Source of the DNA: JAHDHW01 sp965277415
GTDB taxonomy: Bacteria; Bacteroidota; Bacteroidia; Chitinophagales; Saprospiraceae
Direction: 5' to 3'
NCBI GenBank assembly: GCA_965277415.1
Contig: CBDICS010000093.1
Coordinates: 62,001 to 126,000 of the forward strand
DNA length: 64,000 nucleotides
The translations under genes and the position numbers were made by a program. Under the pieces are notes generated by a model. That model saw only the letters and a list, made by a program, of their open reading frames with translations. It ran no database searches and was not told where the DNA came from. Each line of letters starts with the position of its first letter. The stretch's first letter is position 1. Shown here one piece after another: positions 62,534-64,000 of the stretch.

Positions 62534-64000
62534 TTATTCTTTGATATCTGTGTTTTTTACCTCTTTTGATAGTGCTATTTCGATAGATTTGTTGTCTTTT
62601 GCCATTATAGCTTTGAAAGCACTTCCATCAACAGGGTTTTGATTCAAAATGAATTCCGCCAAAGGATCTTCAATATACTTCTGAATTGCACGGTGTAATG
62701 GCCTTGCTCCAAATTGAGGATCAAATCCTTTTTCAGCAACAAATTTTTTGGCTCCTTCAGAAAGCTTTAGAGCATAACCCATGCCTTCTAATCGTTTGTA
62801 TAAATCTTTGAGTGTAATATCAATAATCTTAAAGATATCGTCTTGATCAAGACTATTGAATACAACGACATCATCAATTCTATTTAAAAACTCAGGACTG
62901 AAAGTTCGTTTTAAAGCATTTTGAATAACTGCTTTGCTATTATCTTCTTGAGCATCTTGTCTCGCTTGAGTAGCAAATCCAACTCCTTGGCCAAAGTCTT
63001 TCAATTGACGAACCCCAATATTAGAGGTCATAATAATCATCGTATTCTTAAAGTCTACCTTTCGACCCAATCCATCAGTAAGTTGTCCATCATCTAATAC
63101 TTGTAATAAGATATTATATACATCAGGATGCGCTTTTTCAATCTCATCTAAAAGAATTACTGAGTATGGCTTTCTTCGGACTTTTTCAGTTAATTGCCCA
63201 CCTTCTTCATATCCAACATAGCCGGGAGGCGCTCCAATCAATCTACTGATTGCAAATTTCTCCATGTATTCACTCATATCAATTCTAATAAGTGAATCTT
63301 CCGAATCAAAAATATATCTTGCTAAAGCTTTTGCTAATTCTGTCTTACCAACACCTGTAGGCCCTAAGAATATAAAAGAACCAATTGGTTTTGAAGGATC
63401 TTTCAGACCAACGCGATTTCGTTGAATAGCCTTCGTAACTTTTACAATCGCTTCATCTTGTCCAATGATTACATCTTGTAAATCTTTGGTCATTCCGACT
63501 AGTTTATTGCTTTCACTTTGAGCAACTCTAATCACTGGAATTCCTGTCATCATAGAAACAACTTCCGCAATATCGTCTTCATTTACTGGATAACGTTTGG
63601 TTTTAGCTTCTTCTTCCCACTCTACTTTTGCAAATTCCAACTGACGAACTAATTTAGATTCATCATCTCTTAAATCAGCAGCTTTTTCATATTGTTGGTT
63701 CTTGACTGCTTGATTTTTCTTTTCTTTGAGCTCTTCAATTTGCTTTTCAAGCTCTTCAATATGCTTAGGTACATGGATATTTTTCAAATGGACCCTTGCT
63801 CCAACCTCGTCTAATACATCTATTGCTTTATCTGGTAAAAAACGATCACTAATATAACGATCACTAAGTTTGACACAAGCCTTAATGGCTTCATCCGAAT
63901 AGTTTACATTATGAAATTCTTCGTATTTAGGTTTGATATTTTCTAAAATATGGACAGCTTCTTCCGCTGATGGTGGATCTACGATTACTTTTTGGAAACG
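62534..64000 (-). CDS. ClpC/ClpB-type AAA+ ATPase, C-terminal 488 residues (partial)
   Basis: The frame is open to the right edge, so the gene is cut there. Visible parts are the end of the first AAA+ domain (RFQKVIVDPPSAEEAVHIL, then the sensor segment DRFLPDKAIDVLDEVGARVHL). A UVR-like middle segment (LKEKKNQAVKNQQYEKAADLRDDE) points to ClpC rather than ClpB. The second AAA+ domain has Walker A FLGPTGVGKTELA, the pore loop GYVGYEEGGQLTE, Walker B VILLDEIEKAH, an arginine finger in LNRIDDVVVF and sensor 2 GARPLHRAI. It unfolds proteins for ClpP or alone. It lies upstream of infC with its own terminator. Confidence 0.93.
   Translation of the reverse strand, partial: RFQKVIVDPPSAEEAVHILENIKPKYEEFHNVNYSDEAIKACVKLSDRYISDRFLPDKAIDVLDEVGARVHLKNIHVPKHIEELEKQIEELKEKKNQAVKNQQYEKAADLRDDESKLVRQLEFAKVEWEEEAKTKRYPVNEDDIAEVVSMMTGIPVIRVAQSESNKLVGMTKDLQDVIIGQDEAIVKVTKAIQRNRVGLKDPSKPIGSFIFLGPTGVGKTELAKALARYIFDSEDSLIRIDMSEYMEKFAISRLIGAPPGYVGYEEGGQLTEKVRRKPYSVILLDEIEKAHPDVYNILLQVLDDGQLTDGLGRKVDFKNTMIIMTSNIGVRQLKDFGQGVGFATQARQDAQEDNSKAVIQNALKRTFSPEFLNRIDDVVVFNSLDQDDIFKIIDITLKDLYKRLEGMGYALKLSEGAKKFVAEKGFDPQFGARPLHRAIQKYIEDPLAEFILNQNPVDGSAFKAIMAKDNKSIEIALSKEVKNTDIKE

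Noticed and set aside
1..64000. tRNA or rRNA genes
   Set aside because: None was recognised by eye on either strand; a covariance-model search could change this.

Overview
The window is AT-rich DNA from a member of the Bacteroidota, most likely a Saprospiria-like marine or sediment bacterium. The evidence is type IX secretion (T9SS) C-terminal sorting domains on secreted proteins, the short Bacteroidota-type primary sigma factor, TAnnTTTG-type promoter elements (TACCTTTG before the helicase gene, rpsO and purC), FG-GAP/ASPIC and DUF5916 proteins, and few Shine-Dalgarno sites. The genus is an inference; no rRNA or tRNA gene was recognised.

Layout. 0-3.9 kb: a GntP-type permease and a RidA-like protein, a decayed GNAT acetyltransferase split by a small inverted-repeat element, and a frameshifted lipoprotein. 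3.9-8.9 kb: a DbpA-like RNA helicase, a hybrid histidine kinase, a Gfo/Idh/MocA oxidoreductase and an NTF2-like lipoprotein. 9.0-13.7 kb: a tight five-gene operon of Tat-exported oxidoreductase, zinc-less MDR dehydrogenase, a PTPS-fold protein lacking canonical catalytic residues, a glycosyltransferase and a methyltransferase. It looks like a pathway for an unusual, possibly glycosylated, pterin-like product. 13.7-18.7 kb: a CRISPR array of about 53 repeats with no cas genes in the window. It is broken by an IS3-family element and by a small REP-like palindromic element sitting inside one repeat. 19-26 kb: a giant T9SS-exported repeat protein with nine tandem ~80-residue units, partly spread by a recent 735-bp duplication.

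26-34 kb: an APC permease fused to two UspA domains, a secreted FG-GAP/ASPIC protein and three proteins of unknown function. 34.7-41 kb: the most suggestive locus. A secreted, membrane-anchored DUF11-like protein and an exported TPR-CHAT (caspase-like) protease face an ECF sigma factor and a one-TM TPR protein that resembles an anti-sigma factor. Topology would allow the protease to cut the periplasmic side of the anti-sigma candidate. This is a parallel to the CHAT/Csx30/RpoE logic of type III-E CRISPR, but without CRISPR effectors. 41-47 kb: a DUF5916 outer-membrane protein and an operon of NqrM-like protein, CDP-alcohol phosphatidyltransferase and LtaS-like sulfatase-fold enzyme.

47-64 kb is mainly housekeeping: mazG, rpsO, pnp, rpoD, purC, a lysine/alanine-dehydrogenase-like enzyme, an Omp28-like protein, infC-rpmI-rplT and the end of a ClpC-type ATPase running off the right edge. 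Small lipoproteins and a Nudix-like protein without a Nudix box lie between them.

Two intergenic themes recur. One is a family of ~80-165 bp elements with terminal inverted repeats of the type GAAGYTGTTYAAAAAT, three of which sit on or within a few bases of a stop codon. The other is hairpins built from short AGTCAG-like repeats that start at or just after a stop codon. Both may serve as transcription terminators.
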